Positions 47,130 through 60,785 of a stretch of 64,000 nucleotides of DNA are shown here, in pieces. Position numbers and translations under genes: made by a program. The notes beneath the pieces are model-generated. The model was not told the DNA's origin. It made no database searches and worked only from the letters and a program-made list of their open reading frames with translations. Every line of letters starts with the position of its first letter. The first letter of the stretch is position 1. Source of the DNA: Brachyhypopomus gauderio (Eukaryota; Chordata; Actinopteri; Gymnotiformes; Hypopomidae); contig NC_135220.1 in assembly GCF_052324685.1 (NCBI RefSeq), forward strand, positions 2,876,216-2,940,215, in the 5' to 3' direction.

Positions 47130-50100
47130 ATGCCTGTGAAGTTCAAGCTCGTGATCTGTGTTTATTCGAGTTTTGTGGTCATTTCATTCACGCAAACATC
47201 CGTCACTCATTCTCGAGACCTTGCTCCTGATTCTGCACGAGAGCACTTAGACGAGGCCTTTGAAGAGCAGGTATTAAAGTCAAAGTCTATCTTATTTTTA
47301 ATTCATAACCTTTAGCTTTAGTGCCTGTGTTGAAAAAAATCAGCTATATGTATTTTTAATTGTTGGCACATATTGCCAGGGCTACTACCTGCAGCGTCTT
47401 TTCCTGGAGTACGGCACCAATGGGACGCTGACTTACGAGGGTCTGCAGAGCATGCTGGGTCGCCTGGGGCTCGGGGAGGTGAGTGTGCTGGAGATCAGAC
47501 ACGGCGCAGCGAAGCAATCATCTCCGAGCCCCCCCCATTTTCACCCTCGCTCACACGAAGACCATCATCATCACCATCATCATTCCCATTTGGCCTCAGT
47601 GCCGTCAAACAAGTAAGATATCTATTAGATATCCTGATTTACTGTACCATTCTTGGACAAAATAAAATGTTTCCTTTGGTGCCTGTTTTAAATGTACAGC
47701 TAATATAAAGTATATTTTCACACACTGTCTATGTTAATAGAATCACTAACCTGCAGTTTTTAACTGCATACCTATAATGTGTTTGTAATTCTCCAATGTT
47801 GATGGTGAATCTACATATTGCTTTCTACCATATTTTGTGTGTCTACATTTGGACAGTTTTAATCTATGGATTGTAGATAATTCTGTGTAAATATGTAAAT
47901 GAATTTATCCACAGTGTCAGTGAAGCTGTGACTTCTAGACCAAGAGAAATAACATCCAGTGTGGAAGTTAAAGCTGCAGCCAGTGCAGGGGCAGGGTGGA
48001 GGGATTCATCCCAACCTGCATCACTTCCTGCTGCAGAAACAGGCTGGCAGGCTGACGTGTCCGTGCTGTCTGACCACCTGACAAAGAAGCATATTCATGA
48101 GAATGTGAGTGAGGCTTGTGTCCTAGAGTAAACCTTCATGAAATGATCAAAGTCCATGTGTGATACCTCCGTTATCAGGTGATCAAAGTTCTGTTGCCGT
48201 CTTAAGGAGTGCAGTCCTGAATGCAAATTGTGATCTACTTACACCTTTATTCGAAGCTTTGCGGGTAGATTTGGAGAGCTTGTCTTTTCTTGTGTGAACT
48301 TGCAAAGCTTATTGATAGCTTCTTGTATGATCACTGTGTCTTAAGTTAATCAGGCCCTGACCTGCCTATCTTTAGTCTTAAAACAAATCCTGACGTATTC
48401 TTTGGTACATCTGTCTCTAGTGTCTAAATGTCACCCAGCTGCTGTGGAACTTTGGTCTGGGACAGACATCTCACATCACCCCCTCCCACTTCACCTTTCT
48501 GTGCCCTGCACTGCTCTACCAGATAGACAGTGGCGTGTGTCTTCACCACGCAGAGTCCGACACGCAGGACGTCAAACAGAGCACAGCTTTTCTTAAAGGT
48601 CAACAGTCTTTATATCGATTTTGGTCAGAAGTGCCAATGTTTTTATCAGGTTGGGGCGCTGTGATCAGGTTGAGTAGTCTTTCAAACACTGATGAGGAAG
48701 TGTTGCTGAGACCAAAGATGTAATCAAAGTAACAGTGTTGCAGACATCCAGTTCAATTCACATGCAGATTAAAATTCTTAGAATATAAAGGGCATTAATG
48801 TAGAGGTGTCAATTCCAGGTTCAGAGATTAAAAGTCCTCACCAGGATTTTGCTCAGGCTTCCTGGATTGTGTTGATTCCATTAATTTTACCTGGATTGCA
48901 CTAATTAGCAAAATCCTGGTGAGGACTTTTAATCTCTGAACCTGGAATTGACACCACTAATTAAATGGCTGCAAATCTATCATTGCTCTTGCTATATCTT
49001 CCAATTAAATGTGTTAAAGGTGCAGTCAGTGATTTCAGTTTTTACCCTTGTTTTTTTCCATGTGCATATATTTAAGTAATTGACCAGAGCCCTGTTATTT
49101 ATAGTTGCTGAGACGGAGCCCAGGACTTTTATGCTTGAGCAACTATTTTAGTAATTGTTGGCATGATGTAAGGACAGTGTACCTGAAGGAGTCCTAAGAG
49201 GGACCATTTCACACACTGGAGCCAGACTGTGTGTGTGTGTTGTGTGTGTGCAGCTTTGGCTTGGGCCTCATTGGCACTGCTGGGGATCAGTCTCCCCTCC
49301 CTGCTCGCCCTGGCACTGGTGCCCCTGCTACAACCCCCTGCTCTCCACACCTACCTGTGCCCTCTGGTCGCCATGGCAGTAGGCACGCTCTGTGGAGATG
49401 CCTTGCTACACCTGCTGCCCCATGTAGGTGAATGACCATAATAATGCAGTGAGCACCATTCTTTTAAAGATTTTAAAGGTTTGGTAAAGTGTTTGATCAG
49501 TGTTCGATGTTTTGCACATGTATGTGTCTCCTGTGACTAACATGTAATGCCTCATTTGTTTCAAACTCATTAATGCTGTTTGTTGCCAATGGAGAAAACA
49601 CACTCCATCCTGAAGAAGGTGGTGTTGATGTAGTTGGGTGTAGTTGACAGGGTTGTTTATTTGTGGTCTTTCAGGCCAGTTCTGGGCCACACAGCGATCA
49701 CCGGGACGCAGTTCTGAAGGGCCTGAGTGTGTTGGTTGGAGTCTACATACTCTTTGTGTTTGAGAGTGGACTTGGCCTTAAACAACACTCCAAAGTAAGG
49801 ATCATATCACGCTCTGGGAGCAGACCTCCCCCTGAGTCTTGCTTCTGCAATGGTGGAGGAGCAGATCAGGTGTTCACAATGTTTGAGTTTTTTATGTGTG
49901 GTTGTATTTTCCACTCAGAAATCAAGAAATAAGAGGCAGGATGCAGACGCAGTCATGGAGATGGAGGCATTGGAGGGTGAGTGTTAGGAGATGAGGACAC
50001 ACTTAAACAATCATTTATCGAAGTTTTGTGGTGATCAATTCTAGACTTACCAATTTTTACTTTTAAAGTAAATGTAAGAAAGGAAATTGGGCAATTAGAA

Positions 50101-51817
50101 ATAAGCACCAACTGCAAATTTACCTCTATGAAATCCTATTTGGAAGAGCCTACATTTAAAAAAGTTGTATGGGAAATTGTCCTGAAAAGAAACAACGTCC
50201 ATCTTGGTATCTGCCTTTTATTAAATAAATTGATGAGAAAATGAGAAACACAGTACAAAAGAACATTTGACTGTAGCAAACTTAAAATGTACTGCGCATT
50301 TCTCCAGGTTCCTCTCCCCCTGAACAAATGGTGAACCCCGAGTCTGGCCACAGGCATTCTCATGGGCCGCCTGCTGTGGGGACCTCAGGCCTCAGCAGTT
50401 TGGTCTGTATGGTCATCATGGGAGATGGGATACACAACCTCACCGACGGACTCGCTATCGGTGCGTGACTCACCTACCATGATGAGGAAGAGCGAAGTTA
50501 AAATAACGTCTTGCTCGTAGCGTCTACCATAACCACTAGCTTCATGTTTTAATGTAAGGTTAAAACAGCTGCTGTGTCCTCCTCTGGTTTAAGTCATTGT
50601 TGTCATCGTTAGCCTCAGTAACAGACTGACACGTTGGTTTGCGGTGACTTCACCTGTCTCCTTCAGGTGTGGCGTTCTCTCAGAGTCTGACCGGAGGTCT
50701 CAGCACCGCCATCGCTGTGCTCTGCCATGAGGTTCCTCATGAACTCGGTACGGCCCGAAGCTTCCAGGATGCCTGCTGCTGATGCTGACACACTTAGCAA
50801 GTCCATTCAGAGAGCTCGCAGCACGAATAAGACAATCGGCGATGTTCATATCTGACATTTTACATCACAGACGGTCACTTTTGAATAGTTATGCTGTAGA
50901 AATTATAAAGTCACAAGTCATTACTTTATTATGTTTACCTCCTCGATTGCTGTAGCTAACAGGGTCTTGTTTTCATTCAGTGGAATGCCATGGCTGGCAC
51001 CACTTTTGAACTTTATTGACCTCTTTTGTGAAGTAAACTGGTTTTGACCAAATGGCAAGTTGTCAGCTGGGTGTTTATACATTTGTAATATACATCTATT
51101 CTGTATGCACATGTAAAACTACAGTCATTTAACTTTAGTATACTGAAGTGAAAAAGGACTGACGTTGTCCTGTAGCTACAGGCTAGTTCACTAAATGCAA
51201 AATGAGGAAAAAAAAAGTAAAAAAGATAAAAGTAAAACCAGCCAGCCCTAGCAGGCATTAACCCCTTCAACCCTGCTCCTGCTCAGGTGACCTGGCGATG
51301 TTGCTAGCTGCTGGCTGGTCTGTGCGTAGGCTGGCCACGTTGAGCCTCCTCTCAGCTCTGCTAGGTTACGTGGGCGTGCTGGCCGGCACGGTACTGGGCC
51401 ATCGGTGGGCTGGGCACTCACCATGGATCCTGACCTTCACTGCCGGAGTCTTCCTCTACGTCGCTCTCGCAGACATGGTAAGAAGAAACGGGTCTGCCCT
51501 GGGCAATATGTGTTTCTCTTGTGAATATTAAGGAAAGGAAAGAAATAAACTACAGTTAATAAAAATAGTGCAAGGCTTTTCTTTTGGCAAAACTTCTAGC
51601 ATGAACAGAGGTTGGAGGGCTCCTGTCTTATATATATATATATATATTGTTACTTCTCTATTTACAGATGCCAGAGATGCTACACGGTGAGCCAGAGTTG
51701 AAGAGTCCACTCAGGCGTTTTATCCTGCAGAGCCTGGGGCTGCTGACAGGGGGCGCCATTATGCTGTGCATCGCCCTTTTTGAGGAGGACATGACTGTTA
51801 ACTTGGGGCTCGAATGA
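47130..51817 (+). CDS. slc39a5: Zinc transporter ZIP5 (SLC39A5), complete, 11 coding exons
   Basis: Exons 47130-47270, 47380-47612, 47915-48104, 48421-48598, 49254-49423, 49675-49794, 49919-49976, 50308-50460, 50667-50747, 51287-51477 and 51668-51817 join in frame to 1665 nt, 554 aa (human about 540). A signal peptide (about 1-24) precedes an extracellular domain with a seven-His run (109-115) and [14 protein letters not shown]. Membrane segments begin near residue 250; [12 protein letters not shown] lies in the second. The LIV-1 metal-site motifs are intact: [10 protein letters not shown] (406-415) and HEVPHELGD (435-443). The protein imports zinc; in mammals ZIP5 is basolateral in gut and pancreas. 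ZIP5 is chosen over other LIV-1 members by the [13 protein letters not shown] region and by synteny next to rnf41 and ankrd52. The start follows an acceptor one base upstream. Confidence 0.95.
48805..48955. mobile_element. Inverted-repeat element with two 49-bp perfect arms (MITE-like)
   Basis: Arms 48805-48853 (starting ggtgtcaattccaggttcag) and 48907-48955 are perfect reverse complements separated by 53 bp. The element lies in the slc39a5 intron between exons 4 and 5. A near-identical arm at 44096-44137 shows it is a dispersed family. It has no coding capacity. RNA from this intron would fold into a long hairpin. Confidence 0.8.
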
Positions 51818-52600
51818 GAGAAGGAAAACAGCATGCAGGATAGGGCGTGTCTGCTCCCGTGGACATTGGGACGTTTCAGGGGTCTGTCTATGAGAGCGTG
51901 CTGGGAGGGGGGTCCGTACGTCACCTCAGAACAGACTCCACTGGTGACAACCATCTGGACACGATCTAGAAAGGATGGAGTAAAGTTATTACCATGGAAA
52001 ACTAGTTTGGGGCATTTCCAGGTACTTTCCTCCTGGAGTTTTAGTTCCATCTTTAAAAGAACAAGAGTGTATTGTGTTAAGTATTACGTGGTGACTGAAT
52101 TTGATATTTTAGTCCTTAGAAACATGATTATCAGTAATATTTATATTGATCTCAAAGTTTTTGTTGACAGTACTAGTGAAATGTTTGGACACACGACTTT
52201 TTATAGTATTTATTAAAATAAATAGAACATACAATTTGTTTATGCTCCCTAAACTAATTTCATTCAGAACCTCAGCCTTGTACCCTGCAAACATTCACTG
52301 TGTGAGCCTGAGGGAGAAGCATCTTGGGTGGTTGCTTCAGGAGTCCCGTTAGAACAATCACTGTGTGAGCATCATGGGTGGTTGCTTCAGGAGTCCCGTT
52401 AGAACAATCACTGTGTGAGCATCATGGGTGGTTGCTTCAGGAGTCCCGTTAGAACAATCACTGTGCAAAGCCGCCAGCAAAAGGTGGAGACTTATAGAAC
52501 AGTAATTGTTTAACACAGAATAATCACAAATGCTTATTTCACTTTTGATAATTTTTCTAAAATGTAGAAAACAGTAAAAAAATAAAATAAAGATGTGTCC
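51818..52600 (+). other. slc39a5: slc39a5 3' UTR and end of transcript
   Basis: After the TGA (51815-51817) there is an AATAAA at 52217-52222 and further overlapping signals at 52581-52591. Either could end the transcript. The second choice would include the 50-bp tandem repeats at 52322-52465. Confidence 0.55.
52322..52465. repeat. 50-bp tandem repeat, about three copies
   Basis: The block gttgcttcaggagtcccgtt recurs at 52331, 52381 and 52431, with matching flanks (agaacaatcactgtgtgagc). It lies between two polyadenylation signal sets at the slc39a5 3' end. Confidence 0.9.
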
Positions 52601-52934
52601 AATTTTATGGCTGGTACCACATTTTACCATTTATATCATTATACACCCTTTTAACAACACTATATACTGACAGTGATCCCTAGTCCTATAAAACCTACAA
52701 GTATCCTTATTTTGTCAGTTTACAGGTGAATATTGCAACTTGTGCAACAATGTACAAGTTCCAGTAGTTTTAAAGACTAATGAAAGGTTTTAAAGTAAAT
52801 ACTTTCAACTTTCCCAGGCATCCAAAGTAGAACACACACTCAGGGTCCTGTAATCCAGGTGAGAGGCAGGAGGAGAGTGGCCATTCCTCCCTTCTGGTAC
52901 TCCGTTTGAGAATGACAAAAGCACAACACACAGG

Positions 52935-55900
52935 ACATGTATGTAGCAATAGCACTTTATTTCAAACATAAACCAATCCTAAGCCACAATACTGAATGAC
53001 GAGACCTACTGGCTGCAGCACATTATGAGACGGGCAAATGCAAAGATGTGGGGTTTTTTGTTTTGCTTTGTCAGAGTTCATATAATACAAAACTGAAAAC
53101 AAAAATGAAAACAAAAAATGTTCCTTCTTGCTTAAATACATGTACAGATATTTCACATCTGTTGGTAACAATTAACCATTTACAAGCGTTTACTATGAAT
53201 TAACAAGGCAAAGTGCTTTCAGGATTGCATTGTCACACAGAGATGGCTTGAGGTTTGCGGGCATGGGTTAGGGGTGTAGGGAGTGGATGAAGATGGGTTT
53301 TCCTTGGGGCTACAGGTTACCATGGACACCAGGACAAACGTGGCAAGAAACCACCAGTCACCGGTGTCCAAACTATTAATGCGTGTCTACAGACATTCAA
53401 AGGCTGATATGATGCAGATATTTGAGATTGGTGTTTTTTGGAACAGTGTAAGGCTTGGGGATTATATAAACCCCATCAGTACAGAATGATGAATAGAACT
53501 CCAACCTATGCCCTGTCAAAGCCCCGACCAGCAGTAGAAAATTTGAATTGTTGCGTCGGTACCAAAGTCATATACCCACTTGCACAATCCCAGAAACAGG
53601 CCAAACATCACACACACGCCACAGAGATGTAAACTTGAATTCAGAGGGCTCACAGTGAACATTGAAGTGACAGGGAAAGGCAACATCACAAGTTTAAAAA
53701 TTAAACAAAAACAATATACAACTATATACTGGGGGGTGGAAACTGAGGTACAATTGAAGAAAAGGGGTGAAAAAAAACAAAACAGGGAAATGTTGACGTC
53801 TTCCCCGTCTTTGTTTTTTTGTTTTTTTGATGTTTGCAAACTACATTTATGATGAGAGAAAGATGCAACATGCATGACATCATTTGAACTATAATGGGGG
53901 GAAAAATGTGTCAAAAGGAACAGAAGAATCATTGTCTAATACAGTCTGGCTTCACATTCCAGTGGTACTCTGCTGTATATACACATAATATTCTCACGTC
54001 ACACTTAACACAGCCAAGCACACAGTTTTTTTTTTGTTTGTTTTTAAATATTATCGTTTTGTTGATTATAAGTTACATACATCTGTTCCATATACATACA
54101 TATTTCCATTTGTCACCACGACAGGTGAAATATTTGATAGATCAAGCTGCAACAGGCAGAGGTAGGAATAATGCTACTACTTGTTATAAACATTAATAAT
54201 GGATGAATTTAACTCTGGTTCGGGTCAGGCTTTAAGCAGAGGCAGACCTGTGTCTAATGCAAACAAGTCATCATCTTATTGGCTGATATACAGGAGTGGT
54301 GATGCAGCACGTGCCAGAGCCCCAGTAATGGGACACATGCGTGCTGCTGCTGGCATCTACTCTAACTTGGACAGAACAAGAGTATTTGCAGATATGTCAA
54401 TGAGGTATACAAGGTTTGATATGACCCCATTCTCCTACATGTTAAGGCGCACGCACACAACACAACACACACACACACGCGTGCACGCACACACACCCAG
54501 GGTGGTGCCTGACACCATCAGAGCATAGTATTTTTGCTTCTTTTGTAACATCAAACCTTCGGAAAATGTCGTCGACTTTGGGTCCTTGCGAAACTGGATT
54601 AGAAAACGAGACTCTACAAGACCCACTAGAATATAGCCAGTCCATTCAAAATGGCCATGTCCTGTACACAATCAAATTCACATTCAGTCTGACTGAAGTA
54701 AGGCTCTCTCAGTGCTGAAATCAAAACTCGAGTTTCAGTCTCAAGGAGAGGGTGTTTACTTAAGGTGCCATTGAATACATAGTTGAGCCAACGTGACCCA
54801 GCAATCAAATGTTTCAAAATATACAATTGTCTCTTGATTGTATTGCTTGTTTTAGAATGAAATCAAATCACCAGATGTTACTGGCCACTTCTACAGAGAC
54901 ACGGATTGGTCATATGTCAAGATACTAAGCTTTGTTGTGTTTTTTTTTTTGTTTTTGTTTTCCAAAGCAGTGTGCTCGCTGTGGTACAGGTCTAAACACT
55001 TTAGTACTGATTGCTTATGGTAAAAAACTATGGACCTTAAAAGTAGGCACAAAAAAACAAACAAAAAAAAAAAAACGTGAAATTGTATAACGTGAAAGTC
55101 CTTCAATCTTGGTCATCAAATACTGAACTAAATTTTCTTGGTGCAACCACACCAATTCAATGGAATGTTGCATGAATTGGCTTAAATCTCATTAGTAAGA
55201 TTTGGAGTCTGTAGAAATGCTAAACCTGTTCTTTACAGGTGTTAGGGAATTTTTGCCTTGTACTCCATCTGTGTGCTGTTACTTGGGTCAACCATAAAGA
55301 GATTTATGACAAAGACTTACTGCACATTTTCAAAGGCCTGCTTGCTCAGACCCCCATCAGCTCCTGGAATAGTCCCTTCACTACAGACCACAGGGGATAT
55401 ACACATAATTCACTAGTTACTGGCCATAGTCAACAACAACTCTTAATTGTACCACAAATGGCCACACCAGGAAATTAACAGTTAGGCATTTTTTGGTGTG
55501 AAATAATGGAGATTAAAAGTTCTAACCTGTTTACACATATACACGGCCCCAAGTCAAGCTTGTGAACCACAAATGCTGATTTAGCCTAGTATAAAAACGT
55601 TCAATGGCAAAGGGGGGGGTCCTTTCACACCTACGAGTTGATCATGAATGTGCTACCTTACCAGAAAGCTCAAGGTATTGACATGGTTGGATAATCACAG
55701 TCTGCAGCGAGTCTTTTGTACATTCCACAAGAAAGTGCCACTTTTATGGAGAGTTTCCAAAATCATCCCCCCCCACACACAGGGGGATAAACAAAAACAA
55801 AAACAAACCAACCCTGCTTGGAGAAAGTGGTAAATTTATGAGAAGTTTCCTCCAGTTCTATGGTGCACAAGAAGGTTATTGCACTTCAATCCATCTCAGG

Positions 55901-57740
55901 TGGACACTAGAATGACATCACAAGGTAAAGACGAATCATGCGGACGTTCTACAAGACACAGTTAGGACCAATTTCAACCACACGCGCACGCACAAAAATA
56001 ATAAAAATAAAAAAATAAATTAAGAAAAAAAAAAAAACACCACACGGCACACGACTACCTACTTCGCTAAAGATGTCACAACTCTTAAAGGTTTTTCCAT
56101 TCTTAATCTGAATGCATCTCTAGCTAGCACACAATAAGTTCATGTTGAATTAGATTTACAAAGATTATTTTCTCCTTTGCAATGATACAAAGTAAGTCCA
56201 TGCTTCCAGCCCTCCTGGACTCCATTTCACCACAAAACGCTCACATAAAAACTAGCCGAATGGTGTCAGAGTTCATTTACACCAATCGTTCATTCGTAAG
56301 GCTCACTAAAGGGTTGAATGGAAGACCATACCCTGTGGCATGTACTTGAGAACAAAAGGCACAATCCCACATTTTAACCACATGGTGTAGTAGTTTCAAT
56401 TGACAGTGAAGACGCGTACTCAAAAAACTCAAAAGAGCAGCATGCCACATATAGCAGTAATATGGACCAGCTGAGACGCTTGGCCATCCGATTCTCAGTA
56501 AGTTCGTACAGTCAGTTTCAGGTCAATAAAGATAATGTGTAATAGCTGTACAGGTATGTGGGGGTTCCTAAGTCTGAAAGAAAATATTCCTGCATAGCTT
56601 TTGTTACACATGATAGGATGGAGTTTAAAGGGATCTCCATTTGCCTCGTGTAAAGCCAACTCTAATCAGGCTGAAGTGGTTGTGTCACAAAGGGCAATAA
56701 TCATGCAAGCTGCCACAGCAGAAAAAACTGGAGAAGCAATTTGACAAAAATCACTCCCATATTAATGAGTCCGATGCAAGAGGCGATACTAAAGAGATCG
56801 TTAGTGGTGGCCATGGAATTCCACCCTTAGCCAAGGTAAAGGACATCAATTAAAGTTTAAGAGCACCCTATAGACGGTCTCCTCTTTCACAGAAAGACCT
56901 GGTTTGCCTTCTGAATTGAACTTACTGTACATGTGCACCACAGAAACACAAGCACAGCCACTTTAAAAGACCACTAGTTTTGAGGTAAGAGCAATAGATA
57001 AACGCAACTCAAAGTACTGTTCATAGCACTCTGAATGGCTCTCTTCCATTCCACCCATCAATAATGTTGCCACTGCCTAAGGATGATGCGTTTCTACTGT
57101 TCAAAAGTCCTGTAAAAGGAACACAAATGGTAGTGATCGGTTGAACCATCAGCCTTGGTGTTTTCACAACAGGAAATGTCTCTTGCTCAACTTCATACAT
57201 ATTTGTTTAAGCCAATCAGCACTCAGGTTCTCTGGAAAGACTCTGGTAGACTGAAGATCCACATAAAAGCTAAAAGAAAGACCACCAAGATGTTTCCCCC
57301 AAACCATCTGACAGACACCATTAAACTATTCTGCCTAAACATTGTTGCCATGATATTTTCTTTTCAAAACTCCAATAGACGAGTGAGCTTCTAGACACGA
57401 TTCTGTGGTCAGAAGAAAACGTCCCAAGAAATATGAAATCACATTGCAAGTGCTGCAACTGCTTGTTGATTATACCATTTCATCTTAAGGCAAATATCTA
57501 TAGATAAATAGGACATAGCATAAATCAAATAGGTATTTATATATTGCCTTAAATGGACGCGTCAAGTAGTTGGGACACTAAAGTCCACTGAGGTAAACTA
57601 GACAATCCGTCAGTTAATACCACCTTTGAGAGCATCAGCTACAGACAGACATAAAGCAAACCAATAAGACATGCTCATAGCTACAGTTCCCTTTTCTGCT
57701 AATTGGATGCAATTCTTAAAAGGCCATAGTTAATTTTTTT

Positions 57741-57774
<34 letters not shown>

Positions 57775-60749
57775 TTTTATGCACAGTTTAAATTGTACTT
57801 TTAATTTGTCAGCTTACAACTACCTGCATGCATCACAGCATGATCACTGCGTACTAGAATTTATCCTTGCATCAAAGGCTGACCGAACTCCTTGATGAAG
57901 TGGATCTACAACAAAAACTATGGACTAAAATACCAGAATGTGTTTAACTCAAAACATGCACTTAAAAAAAAAACCTACTTAAATATCCCCTTTTGTTAAA
58001 GTTAAGGCATCTCATCAAATAACAAAAGCAAACCTTGCCTATTAAGATACTGGCCTTAGGACATGACAGTGCTTCATGAGTTGCTGACAAATCAAGTCTC
58101 TTATGAAGTGCAAAGAAAATCTTAATCCTTAGGGTTTTACAATGCTAGATGATGCTTGAGAATGTAGTAAATCCATACACCCACGAACCTCCACAAAAGC
58201 CAAAGTTAAATTGATCTACAAAGTCATTTTATTTTAATTCTTTTAAGTATGATCATTAACCCAGTAGCTCATCTCCGGTTCATAATATGCTACGGTAATG
58301 ATCACACAAAACATGATCCATTTTCATTGCCTGAGAAACTCACGTTGAAAGTGGGTGATATGGCATGATGGTTAGGAAAAGGAACAAACACCACTGTGTT
58401 CTACAAAAAAATGACTCACTGTGTGAACACCTGGCCTACATCAATTTCAACTCCAGGTTTCCTGCTGACTGCATCAGGTGTACAGGCTAAGGATTCTTTT
58501 TTTTTATTATGGAAAATACATTTAAGAAAGAGCTGCAGGTGCTTTAAAATCACAGCAGATTCCAGCCAATTGGTAAAAGGGAGAGAAATACAATTATGAG
58601 GGTTTTCCTTCAATGTGGCTTTCTGTGTCAGACATAAATGGCAGTGCAAATTTGCTTTAATTCATTATGATGGACTTACCAAGTGTCTAGGTATTATATT
58701 TTGTTCAAAGTTTACTTCTGTACCCAAAACCTTTTCCTGAATAATTTGGTAACAAGAATGGTTAGCTTATTTGTGTTCATGAAATACTCATTTCATAACT
58801 GAAACCGCATGCAGCATCCTGGCAGACACACCCAGACATCCTCCTGAGAGCACACTTCCCTTCCTGCATGTGAACGTCACGCTCACTCAAAGCCACGGAG
58901 AACTACTGCTTGCAAAGTGCCTCTCTCCTGTTTAACGGACATCAACAAAAGTGCTTAGCTGAGATGTTCTGTGCACAGAGGACCAATTCCACAATCAACC
59001 AGCATCCAAAAGATCCAATCATTCTATACTCTGTAGATGAAAAAACTAAACAAACAGTTATGCTTGTTTTGAAAACAGAGCTCCAAAAATAATAATCTCA
59101 TTGTATCTGGCTTAGCCTCAATAACCAAATTACATAGGAAAATAAATAACTTATGGAAGCTTCCAGAATGTTTTATGGCTTTACTGTGACACTAAATTTG
59201 GGTTATTGAGATGGTAGGTTATAAATATACTATACGTTTCAGTCATATGTGGTCTCAATCTCAATAAGTGCAGTGGGGAAAGTGAGATAATAATATAATG
59301 ATAATAATGGGAAATTAAAAGCCCTTTCAACTGATTGTCTCATTACTAATTGAGCAAATATTGCATGTCCATCACTGGGGCAGGAATGGATATTTCTGGT
59401 CCAAATATTTTCTAAAAATGTGTGACTCAATGTTAAAAATGGAAGCACATCTGTACACTGACAAATTAATCCACCTTTGGCAATAAGGAAGCATTCAGGA
59501 AAAAAAAAAAACAAACAAAAATGGGAAACATTGCTTTAAAGAATCTTCATCAAGCCTAAGACAGGAAAAGCCCAGCTTCTACGAAATTATAAAGATGAAT
59601 AAAATTTAAAAGACATCTCAGACTTTGGTCATTTCAATACATTTTGCTAAAGGAAACTCAAACAGGTAGAACCTTAAATCAGCTGGATACACAACACCCA
59701 ACTAATGATTTTCAGTTTGTGTTTTCTGTTAATTGCAAATATGAAATATAGAAGGTAAAGCCACACCCCCAGACAAAACAAAGCCACACCCCCAGACAAA
59801 ACATCAGCAGACAAAAAAAAAATTCCTATTTGAGTATTAAAGAAAAACACTGAACTGACATTCTCCAAATTGTACTACCTCAAAAAGCTGAAAAGTGTTT
59901 CATATGGCTGAATGGTGTGTTAAGGAAGCGCCACTAAAGCTGAGAGTGGTGTATAGTTTGACTGGACTTTCAAAAACAAAAACAAACTAAATCTCTCAAA
60001 AGGCACTGCGAAAGCAGCTCAACGCAACACTAAAGGTTTATATGGTCAGCTGAGGGGAAAAAAAAAAGCACTGCACAGAGACTCAAACTAGCAGCTTTTC
60101 TCCCGCGTCCTCCCAAACCGAAAACAGAAGATGGTCTCTAGGAGCTAGTACCTTACAAGAGGTTCTAATGTCCTGAAGGCCTGCGTCCACTCTAATGCTA
60201 GTGCCATACACAGCATTTCCAACGTCCCGAAGGCCTGCGTCCACTCTAATGCTAGTACCGTACACAGCATTTCCAACGTCCCGAAGGCCTGCCTCCACCC
60301 TAACGCTTGTGCTTTCAGCTCTCCTGCTTCAGTGGCACGTGTGGGTCATCTCGCAGGACTGACGGTGCACGCTGGCGTCACTCGTGTGCTGTTCTTCAGG
60401 CTGGGATCTGGACTAACAGATATGTTCTGTGCACCTATTGCAATGTCCCTAGCTTATTACTTCCTTTCAAGAATGCCTACAGTAAACATGCACCGTTTTA
60501 GACCTTCAAACCCAGAGGTCACTGGTCGTTTGGCTTAAGGTTGTATGGTTTTCCCTTGTCAAAGCAAAAAAAGAGAAAAATAAAGTGCCCCCCCCCCCTC
60601 CCCCCACATTTGTGCTGAATTCAATTGCACCCGACATAAAACGCACAAACGCACAAGCATAAAAAGCAAGAATCAAGTATGTGATGAAAATCTGTTCCAC
60701 CAAACGAACTACCCCCCCACCCCACACACACCTTTGTACCTAGACACAC

Positions 60750-60785
<36 letters not shown>

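Noticed and set aside
60083-60298. 71-codon minus-strand ORF with an 18-residue repeat
   Set aside because: It comes from the 54-bp tandem repeat in the presumed ankrd52 3' UTR and shows no family resemblance.
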